Below are positions 20,876-29,983 of a stretch of DNA of 64,000 bases, in pieces. The DNA is from Pseudomonas sp. St316 (GTDB taxonomy: Bacteria > Pseudomonadota > Gammaproteobacteria > Pseudomonadales > Pseudomonadaceae): the NCBI RefSeq assembly GCF_018325905.1, contig NZ_AP021901.1, forward strand, positions 4,774,001 to 4,838,000, given 5' to 3'. The notes beneath the pieces are model-generated. The model saw nothing but the letters and a program-made list of their open reading frames with translations, had not been told where the DNA came from and did no database searches. The first letter of the stretch is position 1. Each line of letters opens with the position of its first letter. A program made the translations under genes and the position numbers.

Positions 20876-21763
20876 ATGATGCGCATCCTGCTGTTCTTGG
20901 CCACTAACCTGGCGGTCGTGCTGATTGCCAGCATCACCCTGAGCCTCTTCGGCTTCAACGGGTTCATGGCGGCCAATGGGGTTGATCTCAACCTCAATCA
21001 GCTGCTGATTTTCTGTGCGGTGTTCGGTTTCGCCGGTTCCCTGTTCTCGCTGTTCATCTCCAAGTGGATGGCGAAGATGAGCACCAGCACCCAGATCATC
21101 AGCCAGCCGCGCACTCGCCACGAGCAATGGCTGCTGCAAACCGTCGAGCAGTTGTCCCGTGAAGCCGGTATCAAGATGCCGGAAGTCGGTATCTTCCCGG
21201 CCTACGAGGCCAACGCCTTCGCCACCGGCTGGAACAAGAACGACGCGCTGGTCGCCGTCAGCCAGGGCTTGCTCGAACGGTTCTCGCCCGATGAAGTCAA
21301 GGCCGTGCTGGCCCACGAGATCGGCCACGTCGCCAACGGCGACATGGTGACCCTGGCGCTGATCCAGGGCGTGGTGAACACCTTCGTGATGTTCTTCGCC
21401 CGCATCATCGGCAACTTCGTCGACAAGGTGATCTTCAAGAACGAAGAGGGCCAAGGCATCGCCTACTACGTGGCGACCATCTTCGCCGAGCTGGTACTGG
21501 GCATCCTTGCCAGCGCCATCGTCATGTGGTTCTCGCGCAAGCGCGAGTTCCGCGCCGACGACGCAGGTGCACGCCTGGCGGGTACCAGCGCCATGATCGG
21601 GGCCCTGCAACGCCTGCGCGCCGAGCAAGGCTTGCCGGTGCACATGCCCGACACCCTGAATGCCTTTGGCATCAACGGTGGCATCAAGCAGGGCCTGGCT
21701 CGCATGTTCATGAGCCACCCGCCCCTGGAAGAGCGTATCGACGCACTGCGTCGTCGCGGCTGA
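20876..21763 (+). CDS. htpX: Membrane zinc metalloprotease HtpX
   Basis: A 295-aa M48-family protease of inner-membrane quality control. The zinc motif H147-E-I-G-H151 ([13 protein letters not shown]) is preceded by two N-terminal membrane helices (about 4-25 and 38-58). Two more helices follow (about 158-178 and 195-215). The third zinc ligand is probably the Glu in [10 protein letters not shown]. Two ATG codons are adjacent (20876 and 20879). A strong AGGAG ribosome-binding site lies upstream (ACGAGGAG). Confidence 0.95.
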   Translation: MMRILLFLATNLAVVLIASITLSLFGFNGFMAANGVDLNLNQLLIFCAVFGFAGSLFSLFISKWMAKMSTSTQIISQPRTRHEQWLLQTVEQLSREAGIKMPEVGIFPAYEANAFATGWNKNDALVAVSQGLLERFSPDEVKAVLAHEIGHVANGDMVTLALIQGVVNTFVMFFARIIGNFVDKVIFKNEEGQGIAYYVATIFAELVLGILASAIVMWFSRKREFRADDAGARLAGTSAMIGALQRLRAEQGLPVHMPDTLNAFGINGGIKQGLARMFMSHPPLEERIDALRRRG

Positions 21764-21804
21764 TCGCCGGGTTCAAAAAACCCGCAGTAATGTTGTTCAC
21801 TTAG

Positions 21805-21847
21805 AAAAAACGGCGCTTCTTTCAGAAATGGGAAGCGCCGTTTTTTT
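21805..21847 (+). terminator. Rho-independent terminator of htpX
   Basis: AACGGCGCTTC and GAAGCGCCGTT (11 bp, perfect) flank a 12-nt loop, followed by seven T. The same hairpin and flanking bases recur downstream of doxX at 50734-50774. Confidence 0.9.
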
Positions 21848-21873
21848 GGCTTTTTTTGCGGTACTTGTTTTGG

Positions 21874-21986
21874 TGTGTATATCCATTGCTGCGGTAACGG
21901 CCACTTAGGGTTCCGCTCTTACAGCGGCTCACTTTTGGAAGAGCGGAACCATAAACCGCCGTTACCGCAGCAACGGATATGCACTC
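21874..21986. repeat. Short element with terminal inverted repeats
   Basis: The left end is GTGTGTATATCCATTGCTGC plus GGTAACGG; the right end is CCGTTACCGCAGCAACGGAT plus ATGCAC. That gives about 28-bp imperfect terminal inverted repeats around a 57-bp core. The core itself holds a second palindrome (GGTTCCGCTCTT...AAGAGCGGAACC). The same ends bound the larger island at 49974-50690, so this looks like an internally deleted copy. No transposase is encoded. Confidence 0.75.
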
Positions 21987-22021
21987 GATCAACAAAATCC
22001 AGGCCACCTGTCAGGGCACCT

Positions 22022-22115
22022 TCGCGAGCAAGCTCGCTCCCACAGGGAATCCTTGGTGGAACACAGAGGTTTGTTCACAGCCGATCAATGTGGGAGCGAG
22101 CTTGCTCGCGATGGG
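22022..22115. repeat. REPIN-like doublet
   Basis: A CGCGAGCAAGCTCGCTCCCAC arm (one direction) is followed by GTGGGAGCGAGCTTGCTCG in the other direction, about 45 bp apart. It lies between htpX and tpm. Confidence 0.8.
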
Positions 22116-22133
22116 GTCATTCCAGCCAACACA

Positions 22134-22787
22134 TCAATCACTGGAAATCCGATACACCCGCTCATCCAGCCGCTTCACGCCCGCCTGCAAAAACTTCCAG
22201 CTCTCCCCCAACACATCCTGCTCCTGCAACACCTCCAACTGCCAAACACCTCCCAGCAGCCGCTGCACCTCATCATTCCCTACAGAGAACGGTGGACCAG
22301 GCATTTCATCCTGGTTGTAATCCAGGGTAATCAACAATCCGACGCCGTCGGGCAAGATCTCCTGCAGATGGGCCGCGTAGCGTTCCCGCATCGGCATAGG
22401 CAAGGCAATCAACGCAGCGCGGTCGTACAACCCCGCGCAATCGGCCACTTCCTGCGGGCCGAGGGCAAAGAAATCACCGCAGCGAATCTCGATATCACCG
22501 GCACGGAACACCTTGAAAGCACCCTCTTCACTCACCCTCGGCTCAAGCTGATGCTCAAGGAAAAAATCAGTGGCGGCTTTTTCCGACAACTCCACGCCCA
22601 GCACCGAGTACCCCTGATGGGCAAGCCACAGCAGGTCCAGGCTTTTCCCACACAATGGCACCAGCACCCGACTGCCCTGGGCCAAGCCCAATTGCGGCCA
22701 GAAACGTTGCAGGTACGGGTTTACCTGCGGCGAGTGAAAACCAATCTGGTTCGATGACCAGCGCTTGTGCCAAAACTCGGGCTCCAT
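22134..22787 (-). CDS. tpm: Thiopurine S-methyltransferase (Tpm)
   Basis: A 217-aa SAM-dependent methyltransferase of the TPMT type. In pseudomonads it methylates oxyanions of Se and Te as well as thiopurines; that activity is inferred from the family. Visible motifs are the N-terminal [17 protein letters not shown], the SAM-binding [17 protein letters not shown] with VLGVELSE, and [14 protein letters not shown] near the active site. I chose ATG 22787 because TTGGAG lies at ideal spacing and the length is canonical; an in-frame TTG at 22799 overlaps that ribosome-binding site. Divergent from the dioxygenase gene. Confidence 0.92.
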   Translation of the reverse strand: MEPEFWHKRWSSNQIGFHSPQVNPYLQRFWPQLGLAQGSRVLVPLCGKSLDLLWLAHQGYSVLGVELSEKAATDFFLEHQLEPRVSEEGAFKVFRAGDIEIRCGDFFALGPQEVADCAGLYDRAALIALPMPMRERYAAHLQEILPDGVGLLITLDYNQDEMPGPPFSVGNDEVQRLLGGVWQLEVLQEQDVLGESWKFLQAGVKRLDERVYRISSD

Positions 22788-22891
22788 GCTTCGCTCCAAA
22801 TAATTCGATCAAAACGGGCTAAAACTTATATTAGATTTAGATCATTGACCTGACGGAAGATGATTACATCTTAACGCTCAGGAGCCCCTTC

Positions 22892-23659
22892 ATGCTGCCC
22901 AGCCTGTTTATCTCCCATGGCTCACCAATGCTCGCCCTGGAGCCCGGCGCCAGCGGTCCGGCATTGGCTCGCCTGGCCACTCAATTGCCCAAGCCCAAGG
23001 CCATCGTCATCGTGTCCGCCCACTGGGAAAGCAACGAATTGCTGGTCAGCGCCAATCCGCAGCCGCGCACCTGGCACGACTTCGGCGGCTTTCCACCAGC
23101 CTTGTATGAGGTCCAGTACCCCGCGCCTGGCGATCCTCAACTGGCGACGCAAGTCGCAGCCATGCTCAACACCGCGAACCTGCCGGCACGCCTCGACCCT
23201 CAACGGCCGTCCGACCATGGCGTCTGGGTGCCATTGTCCTTGATGTACCCCGAGGCCGACATCCCGGTGGTGCAGGTTTCCCTGCCCAGCCGCCAGGGCC
23301 CGGTGCTGCAGACACAGGTCGGCCAGGCCCTCGCGAGCCTGCGCCAGCAAGACATCCTGCTGATCGGCTCCGGCAGCATCACCCATAACCTGCGCGACCT
23401 GGACTGGAACGCCGGCCCCGACAGCGTTGAGCCCTGGGCCAAGGCGTTTCGCGACTGGATGGTGGAGATGCTGGCGGCCGACGATGAGGCCGCGCTGCAT
23501 GATTACCGTCGCCAAGCGCCGAACGCCGTGCATAGCCACCCCAGCGATGAGCATTTGTTGCCGCTGTATTTCGCCCGGGGTGCAGGGGGCAAGTTCAGCG
23601 TTGCCCATGCGGGATTCACGATGGGGACGCTGGGGATGGACATCTATCGGTTCGATTGA
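22892..23659 (+). CDS. Class III extradiol ring-cleavage dioxygenase (YgiD/LigB-like)
   Basis: A 255-aa LigB-fold enzyme, close in plan to 4,5-DOPA dioxygenase YgiD. Predicted metal-binding histidines occur in LFISHGSPMLAL, IVSAHWES and PSDHGVWVPLS; GSGSITHNLRDLDW and SHPSDEHLLPLYFARGA follow. The family opens catechol rings with a non-heme metal (Fe or Zn). The physiological substrate is unknown. ATG 22892 is preceded by CAGGAG. Single gene, followed by a REPIN doublet. Confidence 0.87.
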   Translation: MLPSLFISHGSPMLALEPGASGPALARLATQLPKPKAIVIVSAHWESNELLVSANPQPRTWHDFGGFPPALYEVQYPAPGDPQLATQVAAMLNTANLPARLDPQRPSDHGVWVPLSLMYPEADIPVVQVSLPSRQGPVLQTQVGQALASLRQQDILLIGSGSITHNLRDLDWNAGPDSVEPWAKAFRDWMVEMLAADDEAALHDYRRQAPNAVHSHPSDEHLLPLYFARGAGGKFSVAHAGFTMGTLGMDIYRFD

Positions 23660-23678
23660 CTGATGGACCGGTCGCTTC

Positions 23679-23756
23679 AATCGCGAGCAAGCTCGCTCCC
23701 ACATTGGATTTTCGGCGCTCACAAAACCCTTGTGGGAGCGAGCTTGCTCGCGATTG
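23679..23756. repeat. REPIN-like doublet
   Basis: AATCGCGAGCAAGCTCGCTC and GAGCGAGCTTGCTCGCGATT flank about 30 bp; the arms are near-perfect mirror images. Confidence 0.9.
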
Positions 23757-23798
23757 GCGTCCACACCACTCTCCCTGAAGAAACATCAAACGACAGGC

Positions 23799-23832
23799 AA
23801 AAAAAAATCCCCGAACCAGTCGGGGATTTTTT
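23799..23832. terminator. Bidirectional terminator between the dioxygenase gene and deaD
   Basis: AAATCCCCGA and TCGGGGATTT flank a 5-nt loop, with T-runs on both strands. It lies 28 bp beyond the deaD stop on the minus strand and can also stop plus-strand reading. Confidence 0.88.
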
Positions 23833-23860
23833 ATGTTCGATCAATCAGCCCAAGAGCCGA

Positions 23861-25534
23861 TCAATCTTCGCGATAGCGACGCAGCTTGAGCTGCTTGCCG
23901 GCTACACGAGTGTCTTTGAGCTTGGTCAGCAGCTTCTCCAGACCGTCTTCCGGCAGCTCTACCAGGCTGAAGCTGTCACGCACCTGGATGCGGCCGATAG
24001 CTTCACGGGCCAGGCCGCCTTCGTTGAGGATGGCACCCAGCAGGTTCTTGGCAGCAATGCCGTCACGGGCACCCAGCGCGGTACGGCAGCGAGCACGACC
24101 TTCGGCCAGCGGGATCGGAGCACGACGCTCGCGATCACCACGGTCCGGACGATCACCGGTGCGCTCAGGACGATCGCCACGCGGTGCGTTGTTCGGCACC
24201 AGGGGACGTTCCTTCTCGATTGCAGCCAGGTTCAGCGCTTGGCCATTGGTGGCCTTGCGCAGCAGTGCGGCAGCCAGGGCACGTGGGGTGCAACCGATGT
24301 CGGCGGTCAGGCGATCGAGCAGATCACCGTGGGTCGATTCGGCGTCAGCCACCAGTGGCGACAGGCTGTTGGTCAGTTTCTTGATGCGAGCATCGAGAAC
24401 GGCCTGGGCGTCCGGCAGGCGAACTTCAGCTACCTTCTGGCCAGTTACACGCTCGATCACTTGCAGCATGCGACGCTCACGCGGGGTGACCAGCAGCAAC
24501 GCACGGCCTTCGCGACCGGCACGACCAGTACGGCCGATGCGGTGAACGTAGGATTCCGGATCGTACGGCATGTCCACGTTGAATACGTGGGTGATGCGCG
24601 GAACGTCCAGGCCACGGGCGGCAACGTCGGTCGCCACAACGATGTCCAGGCGGCCATCCTTGAGGGAATCGATCACGCGCTCACGCTGGTTCTGGGCAAT
24701 GTCACCGTTCAGCGCAGCGGCTTTGTAGCCTTTGGCTTCCAGGGCACTGGCCAGGTCCAGGGTCGCTTGCTTGGTGCGCACGAACATGATCAGGGCGTCG
24801 AAGTCTTCCACTTCCAGCAAGCTGAGAACGGCAGACGTCTTCTGGTCGGCGTGAACCAACAGGTGAGCCTGTTCGATCGCGGTGACGGTCTGGGTCTTGG
24901 TCTGGATCTTCACGTGTTGCGGATCGCGCAGGTGGCGCTCGGCAATGGCACGGATCGATTGCGGCAGGGTAGCCGAGAACAATACAGTCTGGCGGGTCGC
25001 TGGCAGGGCCTTGAAGATGACTTCCAGGTCATCCATGAAACCCAGCTTGAGCATTTCGTCGGCTTCGTCGAGAACCAGGTGGTTCACGGTAGCCAGGACT
25101 TTTTCGTCACGACGCAGGTGATCGCACAGACGACCCGGAGTGGCGACAACGATCTGCGCGCCATTACGGATGGCTTTCAGTTGTGGGCCCATCGGGGCAC
25201 CGCCGTAAACGGCCACAACAGTAACGCCAGGCATCTGCTTGGAATAGGTTTCGAAAGCGGTTGCTACTTGCAGCGCCAACTCACGAGTTGGCGCCAGGAT
25301 CAGGGCTTGCGGTTCGCGCTTGGCAGGATCGATGCGATGCAGGATAGGCAGGGCGAACGCAGCGGTTTTACCCGTACCGGTTTGCGCCTGGCCAATCATG
25401 TCGTGGCCGGCCATGATGATCGGGATCGATTGCTGCTGAATCGCCGAAGGTTCTTCGTAGCCGGTCGCAATGACGGCAGCAAGAATGTTCGGGTTGAGAT
25501 TAAAAGCGGCGAAGCCGCCGGTTTCCTGGGTCAT
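23861..25534 (-). CDS. deaD: DEAD-box ATP-dependent RNA helicase DeaD/CsdA
   Basis: A 557-aa cold-shock type helicase for structured RNA and ribosome assembly. Q motif at about 28-35, Walker A AQTGTGKT at 50-57, PTRELALQ, D156-E-A-D159, then SATLPQSIRAIAERHL and HRIGRTGRAGREG. After about residue 430 comes a region ending in a DbpA-like RNA-binding domain (RVAGKQLKLRRYRED), with an RPERTGDRPDRGDRE-type basic linker. ATG 25534 is preferred (AGAGGC upstream). That ATG is part of a 9-bp hairpin, described separately. An in-frame extension up to 25861 exists but lacks helicase character. Confidence 0.93.
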   Translation of the reverse strand: MTQETGGFAAFNLNPNILAAVIATGYEEPSAIQQQSIPIIMAGHDMIGQAQTGTGKTAAFALPILHRIDPAKREPQALILAPTRELALQVATAFETYSKQMPGVTVVAVYGGAPMGPQLKAIRNGAQIVVATPGRLCDHLRRDEKVLATVNHLVLDEADEMLKLGFMDDLEVIFKALPATRQTVLFSATLPQSIRAIAERHLRDPQHVKIQTKTQTVTAIEQAHLLVHADQKTSAVLSLLEVEDFDALIMFVRTKQATLDLASALEAKGYKAAALNGDIAQNQRERVIDSLKDGRLDIVVATDVAARGLDVPRITHVFNVDMPYDPESYVHRIGRTGRAGREGRALLLVTPRERRMLQVIERVTGQKVAEVRLPDAQAVLDARIKKLTNSLSPLVADAESTHGDLLDRLTADIGCTPRALAAALLRKATNGQALNLAAIEKERPLVPNNAPRGDRPERTGDRPDRGDRERRAPIPLAEGRARCRTALGARDGIAAKNLLGAILNEGGLAREAIGRIQVRDSFSLVELPEDGLEKLLTKLKDTRVAGKQLKLRRYRED

Positions 25535-25569
25535 GGGTCTGCCTCTAAGTGCATCCGCAAAGACCCATG
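25532..25569 (-). promoter_or_regulatory. Leader hairpin enclosing the deaD start codon
   Basis: CATGGGTCT (25532-25540) and AGACCCATG (25561-25569) are a perfect 9-bp inverted repeat around a 20-nt loop. On the mRNA the 3' arm ends in the deaD AUG, and the Shine-Dalgarno (UAGAGGC) lies in the loop. The 5' arm contains an AUG that opens a 7-codon frame (M-G-L-C-G-C-T) closed by UAG just before the Shine-Dalgarno. The pairing is seen in the sequence; a regulatory role is inference. Confidence 0.6.
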
Positions 25570-26022
25570 CTCCAAAGCTGCGCGTGCCGTGTTGAGACTC
25601 AAGAGTCGCCCTGGCTGCTTTGTCGGCGGGGATTTGCGAAAACGAATGAATGAAAAAGAACGTCCTGGAAGCATCCGTTGTGCGGACATGCAACCGAAGC
25701 TGACTTCGGGGAATTGCGCTACCTTGACGCGGCCCGGCTAAAGGCCGGCGCGCACTATACCGGAATTCGCCCGAAAAGGGAGCTTTTTTTATCGGAAAAG
25801 CCCGGCATATGGCTCTCTGCCACAGACTTTGGGGATAACTGCAAAACCTTCTGTTTCGCAAAGACCCAGCGCTGCGGGGGCAGGATGCTAAAACGGTTCA
25901 TCTTTAGCTGTGGGAGCAAAGCTTGCTCGCGAGGCAGGCACTGCGATTCCCGCAAGTACTGAGTTGTGTTTATCGCGAGCAAGCTTTGCTCCCACAGGCG
26001 GTTGTCACACCCTGGACGTGTT
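25570..26022. other. deaD upstream region
   Basis: About 450 bp without a gene. The half nearest deaD would be a long 5' leader, as is usual for cold-shock mRNAs. The half nearest the spermidine-synthase-like gene contains a REPIN doublet (25908-25997). I could not choose a promoter. Confidence 0.45.
25908..25997. repeat. REPIN-like doublet
   Basis: CTGTGGGAGCAAAGCTTGCT (left) and its mirror image (right, ending CTTTGCTCCCACAG) flank about 45 bp, downstream of the spermidine-synthase-like gene. Confidence 0.88.
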
Positions 26023-26778
26023 TCAGGTCGCCGGGCGGATGGCCTTGATCAACGACTGCAACGAATAACCCAGTCGCGGTGCCAGCCCTTCGGCCCTGGC
26101 GACCAGTCCCTGCATGTCCAGCTCCTGGTCCAGGTCCGCCGGCACGATCAGGATCACATTGCCCTCCTTCACTGGCAGCTCCCAATAATGCCGATGGTAC
26201 AAGCCGCGCAACAGCGCCGCCCCCAGTGGCTTGCCGTCATCCGTGGCCCACTGGTTGATCACCAGCCAGCCGCCCGGGTTGAGGCGTTTCTGGCAGTTTT
26301 CCAGGAAGCCCCAGGCCAGGTGCCCGACGCCAGGACCGACATCGGTATAAAGGTCGACGAAAATCAGATCCGCCGACTCTGCGCTTTCAAGCAGTTCCAG
26401 TGCATCGCCGACGCGGATGTACAGTCGCGGATCGTCATCCAGCCCCAGGTATTCGATGGCCAGGCGCGGCACATCGGGGCGCAATTCGATGGCCTCGACA
26501 TCTTCCAAGGGCAGGAACTTGAGGCAGGCCTGGGTCAACGTACCAGCGCCCAGGCCCAGGAACAGCGCACTTTCCGGCTGCTCGTGACACAACGCGCCGA
26601 TAAGCATGGCGCGGGTATAGTCATATTCGAGCCAGCTCGGATCGGCTGTGAACACGCAACTCTGCTCGATGGCATCGCCAAACTCGAGAAACCGGTAATC
26701 GGCCACCTCGAATACGCGAATCATGCCGAACTCGTCGTGCACCTCGGCGAGCAAATGCTCGACGCGCTCCTCTGTCAT
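26023..26778 (-). CDS. Spermidine-synthase-like methyltransferase-fold protein
   Basis: A 251-aa protein with the spermidine synthase/SAM Rossmann fold: LFLGLGAGTLTQACLKFLP (motif I), VEAIELRPDVPRLA, then DLIFVDLYTDVGPGVGHLAW and GGWLVINQW. True spermidine synthases carry a tyrosine/aspartate active-site set that I cannot confirm here, so aminopropyl transfer is uncertain. ATG 26778 has CAGGAG six bases upstream. Divergent from the class II DAHP synthase gene. Confidence 0.75.
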   Translation of the reverse strand: MTEERVEHLLAEVHDEFGMIRVFEVADYRFLEFGDAIEQSCVFTADPSWLEYDYTRAMLIGALCHEQPESALFLGLGAGTLTQACLKFLPLEDVEAIELRPDVPRLAIEYLGLDDDPRLYIRVGDALELLESAESADLIFVDLYTDVGPGVGHLAWGFLENCQKRLNPGGWLVINQWATDDGKPLGAALLRGLYHRHYWELPVKEGNVILIVPADLDQELDMQGLVARAEGLAPRLGYSLQSLIKAIRPAT

Positions 26779-26917
26779 TTCATCTCCTGATGGTGACCGT
26801 GCCGGCTTGAGCCTGCGTATACGGGACAAAGGCGCAATTGTCCGCGAAGCAACCGGAGCAGGTCACGCACTAATTTGCTGATAACATGGCCGCCCGAGCG
26901 TAAATCACCTAGAGATC

Positions 26918-28267
26918 ATGATGAGCCAACCCTGGAGCCCTGACAGCTGGCGCGCCCTGCCGATCCAGCAACAACCCCGCTACCCCGACGCCGCGCACCT
27001 GTTGCAGGTGGAGCAGACCCTGGCCAGCTATCCGCCCCTGGTGTTTGCCGGCGAAGCCCGGGAGTTGCGCCGTCAGTTCGCCGAGGTGACCCAGGGCCGG
27101 GCATTCCTGCTGCAAGGCGGCGACTGCGCCGAAAGCTTTGCCGAGTTTTCGGCGGCGAAGATCCGCGACACCTTCAAGGTGCTCCTGCAGATGGCGATCG
27201 TCATGACCTTTGCCGCCGGCTGCCCGGTGGTCAAGGTTGGGCGCATGGCCGGGCAGTTCGCCAAGCCGCGCTCGGCCAACGATGAAACCATCAATGGCGT
27301 GACCCTGCCGGCCTACCGGGGCGATATCGTCAACGGCATCGGCTTCGACGAAAAAAGCCGCGTACCGGACCCGGAGCGGCTGTTGCAGTCCTACCACCAG
27401 TCCACCGCCACCTTGAACCTGCTGCGGGCCTTCGCCCAAGGCGGATTCGCCGACCTGCACCAGGTGCACAAGTGGAACCTGGACTTCATCGCCAATTCGG
27501 CCCTGGCGGAAAAGTACAGCCACCTGGCCGACCGCATCGACGAAACCCTGGCGTTCATGCGCGCTTGCGGCATGGACAGTTCGCCGCAACTGCGCGAAAC
27601 CAGTTTCTTCACGGCCCACGAAGCGTTGCTGCTCAATTACGAAGAAGCCTTCGTGCGCCGTGACAGCCTGACCAACGACTATTACGACTGCTCGGCCCAC
27701 ATGCTATGGATCGGCGACCGCACCCGTCAGTTGGACGGCGCCCATGTCGAATTCCTGCGCGGGGTGAACAACCCGATCGGGGTCAAGGTCGGCCCGAGCA
27801 TGGACCCGGACGATCTGATACGCCTGATCGACGTGCTCAACCCGCAGAACGACCCCGGCCGACTGAACCTGATCGCCCGAATGGGTGCGAACAAGGTCGG
27901 TGAACACTTACCGCCGCTGTTGCGCGCCGTGCAGCGTGAAGGCAAGCAAGTGCTGTGGAGCTCAGACCCGATGCACGGCAACACCATCAAGGCCAGCAGC
28001 GGCTACAAGACCCGGGACTTTGCGCAGATCCTCGGTGAAGTGAAGCAGTTCTTCCAGGTCCACGAAGCCGAAGGCACCTATGCCGGCGGGATTCACATCG
28101 AAATGACCGGGCAAAACGTCACCGAATGCATCGGCGGCGCACGCCCGATTACCGAGGACGGGCTGTCGGACCGCTACCACACCCACTGCGACCCGCGGAT
28201 GAATGCCGATCAGTCGCTGGAGCTGGCGTTTTTGATTGCCGAGACGTTGAAGCAGGTTCGGCGGTGA
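26918..28267 (+). CDS. Class II 3-deoxy-7-phosphoheptulonate synthase
   Basis: A 449-aa DAHP synthase of the plant-like class II family, first step of the shikimate pathway (PEP + erythrose 4-phosphate). Diagnostic segments are [70 protein letters not shown] and [17 protein letters not shown]. These hold the metal- and PEP-binding residues. It is shorter than class II enzymes with a large N-terminal regulatory extension. It does not sit in an operon with a phenazine cluster. A class I enzyme of the same reaction is encoded at 41028-42104. Confidence 0.93.
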   Translation: MMSQPWSPDSWRALPIQQQPRYPDAAHLLQVEQTLASYPPLVFAGEARELRRQFAEVTQGRAFLLQGGDCAESFAEFSAAKIRDTFKVLLQMAIVMTFAAGCPVVKVGRMAGQFAKPRSANDETINGVTLPAYRGDIVNGIGFDEKSRVPDPERLLQSYHQSTATLNLLRAFAQGGFADLHQVHKWNLDFIANSALAEKYSHLADRIDETLAFMRACGMDSSPQLRETSFFTAHEALLLNYEEAFVRRDSLTNDYYDCSAHMLWIGDRTRQLDGAHVEFLRGVNNPIGVKVGPSMDPDDLIRLIDVLNPQNDPGRLNLIARMGANKVGEHLPPLLRAVQREGKQVLWSSDPMHGNTIKASSGYKTRDFAQILGEVKQFFQVHEAEGTYAGGIHIEMTGQNVTECIGGARPITEDGLSDRYHTHCDPRMNADQSLELAFLIAETLKQVRR

Positions 28268-28299
28268 GTCAGTAGGTTCTTCATCGCCAGTTAAATTGT

Positions 28300-28392
28300 C
28301 ATCGCGAGCAGGCTCGCTCCCACATTGATTGAGTCGTTCACAAATATTGTGTTCACCAGAGATCAACTGTGGGAGCGAGCTTGCTCGCGATG
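28300..28392. repeat. REPIN-like doublet
   Basis: CATCGCGAGCAGGCTCGCTC and GAGCGAGCTTGCTCGCGATG flank about 50 bp between the convergent DAHP synthase and ycaQ-like genes. Confidence 0.88.
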
Positions 28393-28400
28393 GCGATGCC

Positions 28401-29630
28401 TCAATCACCATCGATCTGGGCCAATGCCACCGCCAACCGAACCCCACCCACCCGCTGGCAATTGAGCTGGACCCGCTCCAACCCCAGCCACCGGGCCATG
28501 CGCCTCAGGTTCAGCGCCAGGGCGTGCATGCCCTCCTCGTCCAGGCCCGACGCATCCTCGTGCACGGCATGCACGGCCAACTGCCCCAAGGCCCGCTCTG
28601 CCCGCAGGTCCACCCGCGCCGCGATGCGCTCGTGGTGCAGGAACGGCAACACGTAATAGCCGTACACCCGCTTGTGGACAGGCGTGTAGATCTCCAACCG
28701 GTAGCGAAAGTCGAACAAACGCTCGGTACGACCGCGCTCCCAGATCAGCGAGTCGAACGGCGACAGCAAGGCACTGGTGGCGACTTTGCGAGGAATTTTC
28801 GCCGCGGGTCGGCACCAGGCCGGTTGTTTCCAGCCCTGCACCTGACAGCGCAGCAGCTCTCCAGCCTCCTCCAACTCAGCCAGCCGCCCGCGGCTGTCGG
28901 CCGGAGCGAGGCGAAAGTAGTCGCGCAGGTCTTTCTCGGTCGCAATGCCCAAGGCGTCGGCGGCATGTAGCAGCAAGGCGCGTTGGGCCTGGGCCTCGTC
29001 CGGCAACGGTTGTTGCAGGATCGAGGCCGGCAGCACCCGTTCGGGCAAGTCGTAGAGCCGCTCGAACCCGCGCCGCCCCGCCACCGTGACTTCGCCCGCC
29101 GCGAACAGCCACTCCAGTGCATGTTTCTCCGCACTCCAGTCCCACCAAGGCCCGGCCTTCTCCTGACGCGTAGACAAGCTGCCAGCCCCCAGGGCGCCCT
29201 GTTCCTGGACCGACGCCAGGACGCGGCGGATGACATCCTGGCGTTCTTGGCCGAAACGCGCCAACTGCTGATAAATCCCTTCGCCACCCGACGCCCGATT
29301 CATGCGCCAGCGCATCAGCGGATACATCGACATCGGCAGCAGCGACGCTTCATGCCCCCAGTATTCGAACAGCGTACGACGTCGGCCCTGGCTCCAGGCT
29401 GCTTGATCAAGCAAATCGCGATTGTAGTGACCGAGGCGGGAGAACAGCGGGAGGTAATGCGAGCGCACCAGCGCATTGACTGAGTCGATCTGCAGGACGC
29501 CGAGGCGTTCGATCAGGCGGTTGAGGTGTGAGGGTTGCACCGAAGCTGGCGGTGAACGCCCATCGAATCCTTGGGCGGCCAACGCCAGACGCCGGGCCTG
29601 TTTGAGGGTAAAGGACAGAGTCGCGGGCAT
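28401..29630 (-). CDS. ycaQ: YcaQ-like winged-helix DNA glycosylase family protein
   Basis: A 409-aa protein of the HTH_42/YcaQ (AlkX) family. In E. coli the enzyme unhooks DNA interstrand crosslinks using a QxD motif; LGVLQIDSVNALVRSHYLP here contains Q-I-D. Other family segments include LFEYWGHEASLLPM, SPFDSLIWERGRTERLFDFRYRLEIYTP and YGYYVLPFLHHERIAARVDL. ATG 29630 is preceded by GGAGATCT. It stands alone, with a REPIN doublet after the stop. Confidence 0.87.
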   Translation of the reverse strand: MPATLSFTLKQARRLALAAQGFDGRSPPASVQPSHLNRLIERLGVLQIDSVNALVRSHYLPLFSRLGHYNRDLLDQAAWSQGRRRTLFEYWGHEASLLPMSMYPLMRWRMNRASGGEGIYQQLARFGQERQDVIRRVLASVQEQGALGAGSLSTRQEKAGPWWDWSAEKHALEWLFAAGEVTVAGRRGFERLYDLPERVLPASILQQPLPDEAQAQRALLLHAADALGIATEKDLRDYFRLAPADSRGRLAELEEAGELLRCQVQGWKQPAWCRPAAKIPRKVATSALLSPFDSLIWERGRTERLFDFRYRLEIYTPVHKRVYGYYVLPFLHHERIAARVDLRAERALGQLAVHAVHEDASGLDEEGMHALALNLRRMARWLGLERVQLNCQRVGGVRLAVALAQIDGD

Positions 29631-29694
29631 GGAGATCTCCTTCTCTGCTCGCAACCTACCTCACCAATAAGGAGTTTGTGTAGGTAAGGATGGA

Positions 29695-29913
29695 TCATTT
29701 GTGCATTGGGTCGTCCCAGAATGGCCGAACCACTTCCTGCTCCACGTCGGCACGACTCACACCAATATCCTTGAGCGCCTCGTCGCTCATTCCGGCCAGC
29801 AGTTCGCGCTCGTGGTGCAATTCGTACCAGCGGCTAAACTTGTGCAGCAGGGCGCTGACGGAAAAGCCGTGGGAGAGTTTGTCTATCAGTAGATAACCTT
29901 TTTGACCTTTCAT
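29695..29913 (-). CDS. DUF1127 small protein
   Basis: A 72-aa protein with the DUF1127 signature: a W-containing helix (LLHKFSRWYELHHERELLAGMSDEALKDIGVSRADVEQE). Relatives in alphaproteobacteria bind RNA or influence phosphate and carbon metabolism; the role in Pseudomonas is not established. ATG 29913 has GGAGG at good spacing. The gene is divergent from a LysR regulator, a common arrangement for a regulator and its target. Confidence 0.85.
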   Translation of the reverse strand: MKGQKGYLLIDKLSHGFSVSALLHKFSRWYELHHERELLAGMSDEALKDIGVSRADVEQEVVRPFWDDPMHK

Positions 29914-29983
29914 CGTGATGTCCTCCGTTGGGGATGGATCAAGTCTCGCGCTAACGATAAGATCAATCCAACGAATGTTTCTT

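Larger units (their letters stand above)
21764..22133. other. htpX-tpm convergent intergenic region
   Basis: In order: a small CGGGTT/AACCCG hairpin, the strong terminator at 21805-21847, a short element with terminal inverted repeats at 21874-21986, and REPIN-type arms at about 22022-22043 and 22088-22115. No coding sequence is supported. Confidence 0.7.

Noticed and set aside
23663..25741. A 692-codon open frame on the plus strand
   Set aside because: It is antisense to deaD, whose helicase motifs are unmistakable.
25535..25861. 109-residue N-terminal extension of DeaD
   Set aside because: The canonical DeaD N-terminus and ribosome-binding site are at 25534; the upstream sequence is the leader with the hairpin.
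26918..28267. Phenazine-type DAHP synthase (PhzC)
   Set aside because: No phz genes nearby, and the length and context match the housekeeping class II enzyme of pseudomonads.
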